From assembly GCA_016712525.1 (NCBI GenBank), contig JADJQX010000001.1, positions 2,046,001-2,110,000 of the forward strand: a stretch of 64,000 nucleotides of DNA. Reading direction: 5' to 3'. The notes below the pieces were generated by a model, which did not search any database, was not told the DNA's origin, and was given only the letters and a program-made list of their open reading frames with translations. Below, in pieces: positions 17,987 to 26,300 of the stretch (position 1 is the first letter of the stretch; every line of letters starts with the position of its first letter). The DNA is from Myxococcales bacterium. GTDB lineage: Bacteria; Myxococcota_A; Polyangia; Polyangiales; Polyangiaceae. The position numbers and the translations under genes are program-made.

Positions 17987-18787
17987 TCACGGCGCGGCGT
18001 AGGCCTTCGCGACGGGCACGATGCTGCGGGGATCGTTCGTGACGATCCCGTCGGCGCCGAGGGCGAAGAGACGCGCCGCTTCGCGAGGGTCGTCGATCGT
18101 CCAGTAGTCGACACGGATCCCGAGGGAGTGGCACTTGTCGATGAAGCGCGCGCCGTCGAGCCTCACGGGGCCCTGGCTCACTGGAATTTGTGCGGCGCGA
18201 CCGTGCGGCCCGAGGCGCTCGAGCAAAAGCTCCGGGAGCGCCACCAGCGAGAGCACCTCGGTCGCGCCGAGGCCGGTGGTCGCGTAGCCGAGCCTCCGGG
18301 CGGCCCGCACGTTGCGCGCATGAAAGCTCGTGAGGCGCACCCGCTCTTCGGCCCCGAGCTCTCGAACCAACGCGACCGCCCGGCGCACGAGCTCGTCGCT
18401 CGAGGGCTTGAGATCGACGTTGAAGAAGGCTTCGGGGAAGGCGGTGAGCGCCTCGTGCAGCGTAGGCACGCGGAACGGCGCGCGGGCCTTCGGGTGCCTC
18501 CTGCCGACGTCCCACGTGCGAACCTCGGCGAGCGTGCACTCCGCCACCTTCGCGTCGTGCCCGGCCGTGCGCGTGGCCGTCGCGTCGTGGAAGACCACGA
18601 TGGTGCCGCAGGACGTGAGGTGCACGTCGGTCTCGATCGCGTCGGCCCCCACCTCGAGGGCACGAGCGAACCCCTCCAGCGTATTTTCCGGGAGCTCTGC
18701 CGGCGCACCACGATGCCCGTACACGGTCTTCGGCGTCACGCTACGCTCGGTAGCAAAGATGGGCGCCCTCGGGGGCACAAGCCGCAC
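17987..18787 (-). CDS. Glycerophosphodiester phosphodiesterase
   Basis: GDPD-family enzyme of up to 266 residues that hydrolyses glycerophosphodiesters to glycerol-3-phosphate and an alcohol. The catalytic HRGAPAELPENT (about 25-36), metal-binding ETDVHLTSCGTIVVFHD (about 52-68) and NVDLK (about 124) are present, with WTIDDP near the end. No signal peptide, so it is probably cytoplasmic. All starts are GTG; the one at 18738 (VTPKTVYGHRG) gives a more usual distance to the HRG motif than 18787. Confidence 0.92.
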   Translation of the reverse strand: MRLVPPRAPIFATERSVTPKTVYGHRGAPAELPENTLEGFARALEVGADAIETDVHLTSCGTIVVFHDATATRTAGHDAKVAECTLAEVRTWDVGRRHPKARAPFRVPTLHEALTAFPEAFFNVDLKPSSDELVRRAVALVRELGAEERVRLTSFHARNVRAARRLGYATTGLGATEVLSLVALPELLLERLGPHGRAAQIPVSQGPVRLDGARFIDKCHSLGIRVDYWTIDDPREAARLFALGADGIVTNDPRSIVPVAKAYAAP

Positions 18788-18807
18788 GCAAGAGAGAGGC
18801 GAGCTTC

Positions 18808-19731
18808 GTGACGCTGTACGAACGAGTCTTCCCGAAATGGCAAAAAGATAAGCGGTTTCGGGTATTTGGTGACGAAAGTGGGCCGGGTGTGTCGCTCACG
18901 TGGCTCGGCACCGCGAGCTTCGTGGTCCGAACCGCGACGACGACCGTGCTCGTCGATCCGTACGTCACGCGGTTGGGCCTGCCGGGCCTCCTCTTCGGCC
19001 ACGAGCCGGACGAGCGCGCCATCGCTTCGGCTTTCCCGAGCGTCGTGGACGCCATCGTCTGCGGGCACTCGCACTACGACCACGTCGCGGACGCGCCGCG
19101 CATCGCCAAACGAACCGGCGCCGTGCTCGTGGGCTCGGAGAGCACGTGCGCGTGGGGCGAGGCCGAGGGCCTCCCGAAGGACAAGCTCGTCGCCATGGGG
19201 AGCCGCGGAGGTGTGGTCACCGTCGGCGACGTGGAGATCCGCCTCGTGCCGAGCGCGCACGGAAAGGTGGTGCTCCACCGCGTGCCCTTTCCCGGCACGG
19301 TCGAGCGCGTGTCTCGGCTGCCTCGCCCCGTGTGGGCCTACAAGATGGGAGGCGCCTTCGGTGTGCTGCTCCGCGTCGGTGATCTCCGCATCTATCACAA
19401 CGGCAGCGCCGACCTCGTCGACGCCGAGCTCCGCGGGATCTCGGCCGACGTCCTGCTCGCGTGCCTCGCGGGGAGGCGCTCCACGCGCGCTTACGTGAAG
19501 CGCCTCGTCGACCACCTGCGCCCCGGGCTCGTCGTCCCCACGCACCACGACGCCTTCTTCGCCCCGCTCGAGCGCGGCGTGCACCTCTTGCCGGGCATCG
19601 ATCTGCCTGGATTTCTCGAGGAGTGCGCGACGTACGCGCCCGAGGCGACGCGCCTCACGCCGGATTACCACGAGCGACTCTGGGTGCCCTCGGGCGACCC
19701 TCGAGCCGCGTGCCTCGTCCGTGGCACCTGA
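18808..19731 (+). CDS. UlaG-like metallo-beta-lactamase-fold hydrolase
   Basis: Cytoplasmic MBL-fold protein of 307 residues. Metal-binding motif HSHYDH begins near residue 87, preceded by the strand LTWLGTASFVVRT and DP of VLVDPY; later ligands are in HNGSAD (about 197) and PTHHDAF (about 243). The family includes ascorbate-6-phosphate lactonase and NAPE-PLD-like lipases; the substrate cannot be told. Begins on the opposite strand 20 bases from the longest GDPD start. Confidence 0.88.
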   Translation: MTLYERVFPKWQKDKRFRVFGDESGPGVSLTWLGTASFVVRTATTTVLVDPYVTRLGLPGLLFGHEPDERAIASAFPSVVDAIVCGHSHYDHVADAPRIAKRTGAVLVGSESTCAWGEAEGLPKDKLVAMGSRGGVVTVGDVEIRLVPSAHGKVVLHRVPFPGTVERVSRLPRPVWAYKMGGAFGVLLRVGDLRIYHNGSADLVDAELRGISADVLLACLAGRRSTRAYVKRLVDHLRPGLVVPTHHDAFFAPLERGVHLLPGIDLPGFLEECATYAPEATRLTPDYHERLWVPSGDPRAACLVRGT

Positions 19732-19829
19732 CGGCGCATCGCGCGCGAGAGGCTCCGTCGCTCGAGGGGCGAGGCGACCGGGGCCGTTTTTTGCCCTCGA
19801 ATGTTCGGCAAATCCTCCCGCCCGAACGT

Positions 19830-22808
19830 ATGCTTCGCGGCCTTCCGGTGCGCTTTCTTCGGCCTCTCGTCGTCGCGGGTCTGTCGCTCGGCGCGCTCGT
19901 CGCGCTCGAGGCCCCCGCCCGCGCGGCCTTCGACCCGGAGCTCGACTACCAGACGATCGAGTCGAAGCACTTTCGGATCACCTACTACCGCGGCCTCGAG
20001 GACGTGGCGAAGCACGTGGCCGATCTCGCGGAGGCCGCGCACGGCACGCTGAGCCCCACCATGGGCTGGGATCCCGAGGACAAAACCGAGATCTCGCTCA
20101 CCGACACGACCGACGGCGCCAACGGCTCGGCGACCGCGCTCCCGTTCAACGCGATCCGCCTGAACGTGACCGCCCCCGACGACCTCTCCCCCTTGGGTGA
20201 CGTCGACGACTGGCTGCTCGCGCTCGTCACGCACGAGCACACCCACGTGCTCCACCTCGACAACATGACGGGCCTCCCGACGCTCGTGAACCGCATCATC
20301 GGCAAGACGCTCGCGCCGAACCAGGTGCAGCCGCGCTTCATCACCGAGGGGTTCGCCGTCTACTTCGAGACCACGCGCACGAGCGGTGGAAGGCTGCGTT
20401 CCAGCCTCTGGAACATGTACATGAGGACCGACGTCCTCGAGCAGAGCTTCGCGACGATCGATCAGTTCTCGAACTACGTGAGGCGCTGGCCGCAGGGGAA
20501 CATCTGGTACCTCTACGGCTCGTTCTTCGTCGAGTGGCTCGCGAAGACGTACGGCGAGGACACCATCCGCCGCATCTCCGAGGAGTACGGTCGCCAGCCC
20601 ATCCCCTGGGGCCTCTCGCGCACCGTGCGCCGGGTCACGGGCAAGACGTGGGACGAGCTCTACGACGGCTTCCGCGAGGAGATGCGTCGGCGCGCGAAGG
20701 CCACGCGCGACGAGGTGATGGTGCGCGGGGTACGAGAAGGTGTGCGCCTCACGTTCCACGGGCAAAACGCACGTTATCCGCGCTGGATCCCGAAGAACGC
20801 GTACCCCGACCACGAGGGTGGTCTCGTCTACTACCGCGAGGACGCGCACACACGGCCGGGCCTCTGGGCGGTCGATCTCGAGCGCGGCCCCGACGGCGCG
20901 CCCAAGGTCTCCGCGAAGGCCCCCGAGACGGAGCTGCTCGTCCGCACCGCGGGAGACGCCTACGCGGCCTTCGAGCCCGATGGCTCGCTCGTCTACAACT
21001 CGCCGGCCGTCTTCTCGAACCTCTTCACGTACAACGACCTCTACCGCGTGGGCCGCGGCGAGAAGAGCCCCTCGGCGCTCGACGGCGTGCCCGTGCGCCT
21101 CACCGAGGGCTTCCGCGCCATCGATCCGACGGTGTCCCCCGATGGCCGGCGCGTCGCCTTCGTGACGAACCACCACGGGACGCGCTACGCCCAGGTCGCC
21201 GACATCGGCCCCGACGGCGTGTCGAACGTGCGCGAGCTCGTCCACAACGCGCCGTACGAACAGAGCTTCACGCCGCGCTTCTCGCCCGACGGAAAATACG
21301 TCGCCCTGAGCCACTGGTCGAAGGGCGGATACCGCGACATTTGGCTCGTCGACGTGGCTTCGGGCACCGTGCGCGAGATCACGCACGATCGCGCGCAGGA
21401 TGGCGGCTGCTCGTTCTCTCCCGACGGGCGCACGCTCTACTACCACTCGGATCGCACGGGCGTCCCGAACGTGTACGCGCACTCGCTCGACACCGGGAAG
21501 ACCCTCCAGGTCACGAACGTGCTCACGGGCGCGTTCTACCCGGAGGTGTCGCCCGACGGGAAAACCCTCGCCTACATCGGCTACACGAAGGACGGCTTCG
21601 ACCTCTTCGCGATGAAGCTCGACGCCCAGCGGTTCCTCGAGCCCGTCCCGTACGTCGACACGCGGCCCTCGCCCACGCACCCCGTGCTGCAAGGCAGGTA
21701 CGAGGCGAAGCCCTACTCGCCGCTCCGCACGCTTCGCCCGCGCCGGTACTCCCTCAGCACCGCGCCCGGCAATTTTGGCCAGGTGGTGAGCGCCTCGGTG
21801 GCCGCGAACGACATCTCCGGCCTCCATGGCGTGGCCGCCACGCTCACGCAGGAGCTCGAGCGCCCCGAGGTCCAAGGCAGCCTCTCGTACGCGTACTTCG
21901 GTCAGCGCTTCGACACGTCGGTCACGGCGTTCCGCAACATCGCCCCGCGCCCTTTCCAGGTGGGCTCGCAGAAGCTCACGGCGATCCAAGAGGCCGTCGG
22001 CCTCGCGACCGGCATCAGCTATTCGAAGTCGCGGCTCTACGACACGCAGTCGTTCGCGGCTTCGTACTCGCTCCAGAGCTTCGGCACGAAGCTCCCCACG
22101 TCCGACATTCGCTACGACCCGTACGAGACGCCCACGCGCCTTCGAAACGGCCTCGCGGGCGTCGCCGCGCTCGCCTACTCGTACACGAACGCCGAGCGGT
22201 ACCTTCAGAGCGTCGGGCCCGAGCGTGGGCAGTCGTTCCAAGCGAACCTGAGCTTCGCCACGCCGGCCCTCGGCAGCGAGTTCTCGGGCGTCACGGCCAA
22301 CGCTTCGGTCGCGCAGTACTTCACCATGCCGTGGCTCTCGCACCACTCGCTCGCGCTCCGCTTCGGCGCGGGCACGAGCGGCGGCTCCTACCCAGGAAAA
22401 TCTGCCTATTTCGTCGGTGGTTTCGTCGACACGCCCGTGGTCGACAGCATCGCGCAGACGCTCGTGCAGGGCGGCATCGTGCTGCGTGGGTACCCGGCCG
22501 GGTTCCAGGGCGGGCAGCACTTCACGTTGGCGAACGCCGAGTACCGGTTCCCGATCGTGAACTTCGATCGTGGCTCGTCCACGCTCCCCATCTTTTGGAA
22601 CCGGCTCACGGGCGCGGTCTTCTTCGACTACGGCGCCGCGTTCGACGTGTTCGGCGAGGCCAAGTACAAGTCGGGCACGGGCGGCGAGCTCTGGCTCGAG
22701 ACGTTCCTCGGCTACGGCCTGTCGATGACGTTCCGCCTCGGGTACGCGCGGGGGCTCGCGAGCGAGGGCATCGACAAGATCTACTTCGTCGCCGCCGTCC
22801 CGTACTGA
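19830..22808 (+). CDS. Outer-membrane protein: gluzincin-like domain, PD40 propeller and surface-antigen barrel
   Basis: Exported protein of 992 residues with a signal peptide ending near ARA (about 31). The first domain (about 40-300) carries HEHTH (about 135-139) and a downstream ITEGFAVYFE (about 171-180), the zinc ligands and third-ligand Glu expected of MA-clan metalloproteases. The middle (about 330-610) is a TolB-like propeller with repeats such as DPTVSPDGRRVAF, TPRFSPDGKYVAL, GCSFSPDGRTLYY and YPEVSPDGKTLAY. The last 340 residues are beta-rich and end in Tyr (VAAVPY), as in BamA/surface-antigen barrels. The GGQHFTLANAEYRFPI segment fits that barrel family. Confidence 0.88.
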   Translation: MLRGLPVRFLRPLVVAGLSLGALVALEAPARAAFDPELDYQTIESKHFRITYYRGLEDVAKHVADLAEAAHGTLSPTMGWDPEDKTEISLTDTTDGANGSATALPFNAIRLNVTAPDDLSPLGDVDDWLLALVTHEHTHVLHLDNMTGLPTLVNRIIGKTLAPNQVQPRFITEGFAVYFETTRTSGGRLRSSLWNMYMRTDVLEQSFATIDQFSNYVRRWPQGNIWYLYGSFFVEWLAKTYGEDTIRRISEEYGRQPIPWGLSRTVRRVTGKTWDELYDGFREEMRRRAKATRDEVMVRGVREGVRLTFHGQNARYPRWIPKNAYPDHEGGLVYYREDAHTRPGLWAVDLERGPDGAPKVSAKAPETELLVRTAGDAYAAFEPDGSLVYNSPAVFSNLFTYNDLYRVGRGEKSPSALDGVPVRLTEGFRAIDPTVSPDGRRVAFVTNHHGTRYAQVADIGPDGVSNVRELVHNAPYEQSFTPRFSPDGKYVALSHWSKGGYRDIWLVDVASGTVREITHDRAQDGGCSFSPDGRTLYYHSDRTGVPNVYAHSLDTGKTLQVTNVLTGAFYPEVSPDGKTLAYIGYTKDGFDLFAMKLDAQRFLEPVPYVDTRPSPTHPVLQGRYEAKPYSPLRTLRPRRYSLSTAPGNFGQVVSASVAANDISGLHGVAATLTQELERPEVQGSLSYAYFGQRFDTSVTAFRNIAPRPFQVGSQKLTAIQEAVGLATGISYSKSRLYDTQSFAASYSLQSFGTKLPTSDIRYDPYETPTRLRNGLAGVAALAYSYTNAERYLQSVGPERGQSFQANLSFATPALGSEFSGVTANASVAQYFTMPWLSHHSLALRFGAGTSGGSYPGKSAYFVGGFVDTPVVDSIAQTLVQGGIVLRGYPAGFQGGQHFTLANAEYRFPIVNFDRGSSTLPIFWNRLTGAVFFDYGAAFDVFGEAKYKSGTGGELWLETFLGYGLSMTFRLGYARGLASEGIDKIYFVAAVPY

Positions 22809-22895
22809 AAGTAGGGAAGGTACCTACAGCGGCGCTGCGAGGAAAAACGCGCCGAGAATTTGTGTTTTTTGCGCGCGTCTCCGTAGGGTGCCCTC

Positions 22896-23420
22896 ATGCG
22901 TACGACCTTGCTCTCGGGCCTCGTCCTCCTCGCGATCGGCTGCGCCGGCCAGTCTCGCCCGGCCCGCATGCAGGAGGCGGCCACCGAGGTGAACTTGAAC
23001 GCGCGCTTCGGGCGCATGGAGCTCGCGAGCGAGCACGTGGCTCCGCAGGGGCGACCGGCGTTCTTCGGTCATCGCAAGGTGTGGGGCTCGCGTGTGCGTG
23101 TGGTCGACTCGGAGCTCGTCGGCGTTCGCTTCGAGAAGGACGAGTCCGAGGCCGTCGCGATGGTCCGCATCGCGTGGCAGCCGGTCGACGACGGGGACCT
23201 CCGGGTCACCACCATCAAGCAGACCTTCAAAGACATTCGCAACGGCTGGTACCTCGTGAGCGAGGACCGCGCCGAGGGCGACGTGGGGCTCTTCGGCGAG
23301 AAGCCCGAGGCTCCGCAAGATGCCCCCCAGCAGGCGCCGCGGAAGTCCAAGTTCGACACCATTCGCTTGGGCCAATCGGGCTCGGCGGGTGGGCACGAGA
23401 GCACGATCGACGACCCATGA
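22896..23420 (+). CDS. Putative lipoprotein
   Basis: Protein of 174 residues with a short signal and lipobox AIGC (about residue 16). The mature part is mostly beta-strand (about 60-130, including WGSRVRVVDSELVGVRF and GWYLVSED) with a Pro/Gln/Ser-rich tail. No family recognised. Separated by 87 bases from the barrel protein gene on the same strand. Confidence 0.78.
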   Translation: MRTTLLSGLVLLAIGCAGQSRPARMQEAATEVNLNARFGRMELASEHVAPQGRPAFFGHRKVWGSRVRVVDSELVGVRFEKDESEAVAMVRIAWQPVDDGDLRVTTIKQTFKDIRNGWYLVSEDRAEGDVGLFGEKPEAPQDAPQQAPRKSKFDTIRLGQSGSAGGHESTIDDP

Positions 23421-23457
23421 CTTGACCGAGGGCCCGCGCCTCCGCACCGTTTTAGGC

Positions 23458-24096
23458 GTGAGCACCTCCGGCGGCCTGCGGCTCCTCGTGTTCGACACCA
23501 CCTGCCGCCCGAAGGGCCCCGGGGTGGGCCTCTCCACGGCGTGGTCGGTCGGGGCTCGCCTCTACCGTGCCCGTGGCCTCGTCGACGCGTCCATGGGCGT
23601 CCGCTCGTGGGCCGAGGCGCTCTCGTTCCTCGCGTCCCACGGCGGCGCGGAGCCCATCCGCGAGATTCAGTATTGGGGCCACGGCACCTTCGGCAAAGTG
23701 TGGGTCGCGAAGGACGCGCTCGACACGTCGCGCCTCTCTTCGCCCGAGCTCCGCGTGCCCCTCGATCGCGTGCGTGACAGGCTCGCCGCGGCGCGCGAAG
23801 AGGGGCACGAGCCGCTCGTGTGGCTTCGGACCTGCGAGGCCTTCGGGGGCCCGTCGGGGCACACCTTTGCGGCGGCGCTCGCGTCGCGGCTCGGTGCTCG
23901 TGTGGCCGGGCACACGCACGTCATCGGGGTGCTTCAGAGCGGCCTCGTCGCCCTCCGGCCCGGCGAGACCCCGTCGTGGCCGTCGTCGATGGGGCTTGGT
24001 CCTCGCGGAGAGCGTGGGCACGGCCTCCCGTCGCTGCCCAACGAGCCGAACACGGTCCACTTCCTCACGTCGAGGCTACCCGCCTACCTCGGCTGA
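23458..24096 (+). CDS. Predicted caspase-fold (clan CD-like) protein
   Basis: Cytoplasmic protein of 212 residues. A buried strand REIQYWGHG ends in His75-Gly76, and a later strand EPLVWLRTC ends in Cys126, followed by FGGPSGHTFAAALASRLGARVAGHT. This His-Gly/Cys spacing and the helix-strand after it follow the pattern of clan CD folds such as DUF4347 and CHAT domains. I infer a protease-like or decayed protease fold; activity is unproven. The GTG at 23458 was chosen because it is the last start before the first strand. Confidence 0.7.
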   Translation: MSTSGGLRLLVFDTTCRPKGPGVGLSTAWSVGARLYRARGLVDASMGVRSWAEALSFLASHGGAEPIREIQYWGHGTFGKVWVAKDALDTSRLSSPELRVPLDRVRDRLAAAREEGHEPLVWLRTCEAFGGPSGHTFAAALASRLGARVAGHTHVIGVLQSGLVALRPGETPSWPSSMGLGPRGERGHGLPSLPNEPNTVHFLTSRLPAYLG

Positions 24097-24144
24097 CCCC
24101 TCCGCGACGAGGCCGAGGAGCCGACCTCCGGGCGACAAAATGAA

Positions 24145-24176
24145 CACGAGCGAGCCCAAGAGAGGACTCGCTCGTG
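24145..24176 (-). terminator. Terminator hairpin between convergent genes
   Basis: Perfect 10-base stem CACGAGCGAG / CTCGCTCGTG with a 12-base loop. On the minus strand it is followed by TTCATTTTGTC, so it best serves the small basic protein gene ending at 24198. Confidence 0.65.
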
Positions 24177-24197
24177 AGGAACCGAAGGGGCTCTGCC

Positions 24198-24347
24198 TTA
24201 CTTGGCAGCGGCCTTCTTCGCGGGCTTCTTGGCGGCGGCGCCCTTCTTGACCTCGGGCGCGCGGCGACGAGCCTCGCGAGCCTTCTTCTTGGCCTGGGCC
24301 TTACGGCGCTTCATCTTCATCGAGTTGCGGCGGTCGAACTTGCCCAT
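24198..24347 (-). CDS. Small Lys/Arg-rich protein
   Basis: Protein of 49 residues beginning MGKFDRRNSMKMKRRKAQAK, with about half its residues basic and an Ala/Lys-rich tail (AAAKKPAKKAAAK) like those of nucleic-acid-binding proteins. It probably binds RNA or DNA; no family is assigned. The ATG at 24347 follows CAGGAAC by seven bases, which rules out the longer upstream start. It has its own promoter-like site and a downstream hairpin, so it is probably an independent, possibly highly expressed unit. Confidence 0.78.
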   Translation of the reverse strand: MGKFDRRNSMKMKRRKAQAKKKAREARRRAPEVKKGAAAKKPAKKAAAK

Positions 24348-24418
24348 CGTCGTTCCTGTTCTGCGATTTTGGAAGCTGGCGAGGGCGAGACGCACAACGC
24401 CTTGCAAAAGGGAAGAGC

Positions 24419-24447
24419 ACCTAAGACCAAAGGCCCTCGCTTGTCAA
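24419..24447 (-). promoter_or_regulatory. Sigma-70-type promoter candidate for the small basic protein
   Basis: On the minus strand a perfect TTGACA (24447-24442) is followed after 17 bases by TTAGGT, about 70 bases before the start codon. The -35 is strong and the -10 weak. Confidence 0.45.
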
Positions 24448-24589
24448 GACCTCGTGCCCTTTCGTGCCTTTTGGTGATGTGAGTTTTGCCGAAAGAGCAT
24501 CTCCGCTGGCGGCCGAACCGGTCGTTCTATCGAAAATGCTTGGCCTTTTCCGTTGATTGCAGCATGCTTGTAGGTTTAGGCTGAATCGA

Positions 24590-25132
24590 ATGGGTCCGTT
24601 CGTGCACCTTGCCTCGTGCCTCGACCTCGCTCGCGCCGATATCGCGGTCGCGCTCGAGTCCCGCGATGCTTGTTTTGCGCTCGGTGCCCGCCTCTCCTAC
24701 GTCTCTCGCACCGGGGAGACGGCCGACGCGCTCCTCCGGCTCTTCGCGTTCCTCGCCTCGGGCTCCGCCGAGTGGGTCGACGGCGAGGTCCGCATGGAGG
24801 TGTCGAGCCGAGAGCCCGGGAGCGCCATGGTGACGTTCTTCGAGCGTCGCATCGATGGCTGCGACGTCGAGCTCTTCCCGCCGCTCCGCTTCCTCGTGAG
24901 CCCCGAGGATCTGCGTCACGCTGCCGCCGCTCGTCCCGAGTGGAATGGTCGCGTCGAGGCCCACGACGTGGGCCCGGGCATGCTCGAGGTCGGCTTCGCA
25001 TCCCCGCGATCCACGGGGGTCAGCAAATCGGGCGTACGCGTCGCCACTCGCCCCGACGCCGTCGAGCCCGCCCGTCAGACGCTCCGCGTCGGCCCGAGCG
25101 ACGAAGCCCTTCGCAAGCTCCGCGAGGACTGA
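24590..25132 (+). CDS. Protein of unknown function
   Basis: Cytoplasmic protein of 180 residues with no signal peptide. It starts with MGPFVHLASCLDLARADIAVALESRD, then LLRLFAFLASGSAEW and a beta-rich middle. The ATG at 24590 has TTTAGG nine bases upstream and is preferred over a TTG at 24557. No family recognised. Divergent from the small basic protein. Confidence 0.72.
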   Translation: MGPFVHLASCLDLARADIAVALESRDACFALGARLSYVSRTGETADALLRLFAFLASGSAEWVDGEVRMEVSSREPGSAMVTFFERRIDGCDVELFPPLRFLVSPEDLRHAAAARPEWNGRVEAHDVGPGMLEVGFASPRSTGVSKSGVRVATRPDAVEPARQTLRVGPSDEALRKLRED

Positions 25133-25217
25133 AGCCCACGTCGGTAGCCGCGTTCACGTCGCCGTCCCTTCGTGGCGCCGGCGCCTTCGCGACCGCTCCG
25201 CAGATGCCGCCCGAGCT

Positions 25218-25466
25218 TCAGCCCGTGTTTTCCGCCACGGAGTCTTCGCGGTTGCGAACCTCGAGGCGGTACCGGCTGTTGATGGTCTCGATGTAGAAGA
25301 CCTCGCGGCCCGCCATGCGAAGGACGCGCTTCACCGGGGTGGTCACGTACTCGTGCATCCCGTCGGGGAACTCGATCACGACCACGGAGCCTTTCCGCGG
25401 TGCGCGAACAAGACGCCCAGCGACGGCGCGAGAGCCTTTGCCGAGCTTGCGAAGGACGACGTCCAC
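25218..25466 (-). CDS. Small conserved-looking protein
   Basis: Protein of 82 residues. A basic N-terminus (VLRKLGKGSRAVAGRLVRAPRK) is followed by three short strands (GSVVVIEFPDG, HEYVTTPVKRVLR, REVFYIETINSRYRLEV), which reads like a small beta-barrel or SH3-like domain. Function unknown. The stop of the preceding gene and this gene's stop are convergent, 85 bases apart. Confidence 0.65.
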   Translation of the reverse strand: MDVVLRKLGKGSRAVAGRLVRAPRKGSVVVIEFPDGMHEYVTTPVKRVLRMAGREVFYIETINSRYRLEVRNREDSVAENTG

Positions 25467-25669
25467 AATTCGAGGATAGCATCCGAATGCCCCTCGTCTA
25501 CCGAGACTTCCACGCTCGTACGAAAGGTACGCCGGGCGCTGCGCGCAAGACCAGGTAGGAAGGGCGCCTACGGCGGAAATCGCGGGAAAAATGGCCCTCT
25601 CCGCGACGGCGCGTCGTGCGCCGTGGCGAGGATCGACGCGGCCCGAAAAGGCTGGTAAGGCCGCCCCCG

Positions 25670-26293
25670 ATGGACCGACAGCGCCTCGCCGAGCACCTCT
25701 CCACGCCCTCCGACGGTCCGCGTGATCCCTCCGAGCTGCGCGGCTGCATCGAGGTGGTGTGCGGCTCCATGTTCAGCGGCAAGACCGAGGAGCTCCTCCG
25801 CCGCGTGAAGCGCGCCAAGCTCGCGCGTCTTCGTGTGCAGCTCTTCAAGCCGCGCATCGACAACCGCTACGACGAGGTCCGCGTGGTGAGCCACGAGGGG
25901 CTCACGGCCGAGGCCACGCCCGTCGGTACGGCCGAAGAGCTCGAGAGCCACGTCCTCGCGTCGACCCACGTGGTGGGCATCGACGAGGTGCAGTTCTTCG
26001 ACCTGGGGGTGCTCGCGCTCGCGCAATCGCTGGCCGATCGCGGGGTTCGCGTGATCTGCGCCGGCCTCGATCAAGACTACCGAGGCGAGCCCTTCGGGTG
26101 CATGCCGCAGCTCATGGCGATCGCCGAGTACGTCACCAAGTTGCATGCGGTATGCACGCGGTGCGGAGGCGAAGCGAGCCGCTCGCAGCGTGTCGTGGCC
26201 CGCGAGGGCCAGCTCTTCGTGGGCGGCGCGTCGGACTACGAGGCGCGGTGCCGCAAGTGCTTCGTGCCCACCGTGGTGGAGCCGTCGCGCTGA
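25670..26293 (+). CDS. tdk: Thymidine kinase
   Basis: TK1-type enzyme of 207 residues that phosphorylates thymidine for salvage. ATP loop GSMFSGKTEELLRR (about 32), magnesium/Walker B GIDEVQFFD (about 105), lasso segment with Phe/Tyr and two zinc pairs CTRCGG (about 162) and CRKCF (about 195). About 25 residues precede the first strand. The ATG follows GTAAGG. Convergent with the penicillin-binding gene seven bases away. Confidence 0.96.
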   Translation: MDRQRLAEHLSTPSDGPRDPSELRGCIEVVCGSMFSGKTEELLRRVKRAKLARLRVQLFKPRIDNRYDEVRVVSHEGLTAEATPVGTAEELESHVLASTHVVGIDEVQFFDLGVLALAQSLADRGVRVICAGLDQDYRGEPFGCMPQLMAIAEYVTKLHAVCTRCGGEASRSQRVVAREGQLFVGGASDYEARCRKCFVPTVVEPSR

Positions 26294-26300
26294 AGCAGGC

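Noticed and set aside
19461..19830. Long N-terminal extension of the propeller/barrel protein
   Set aside because: It overlaps the UlaG-like gene out of frame and is low-complexity; the signal peptide begins at 19830.
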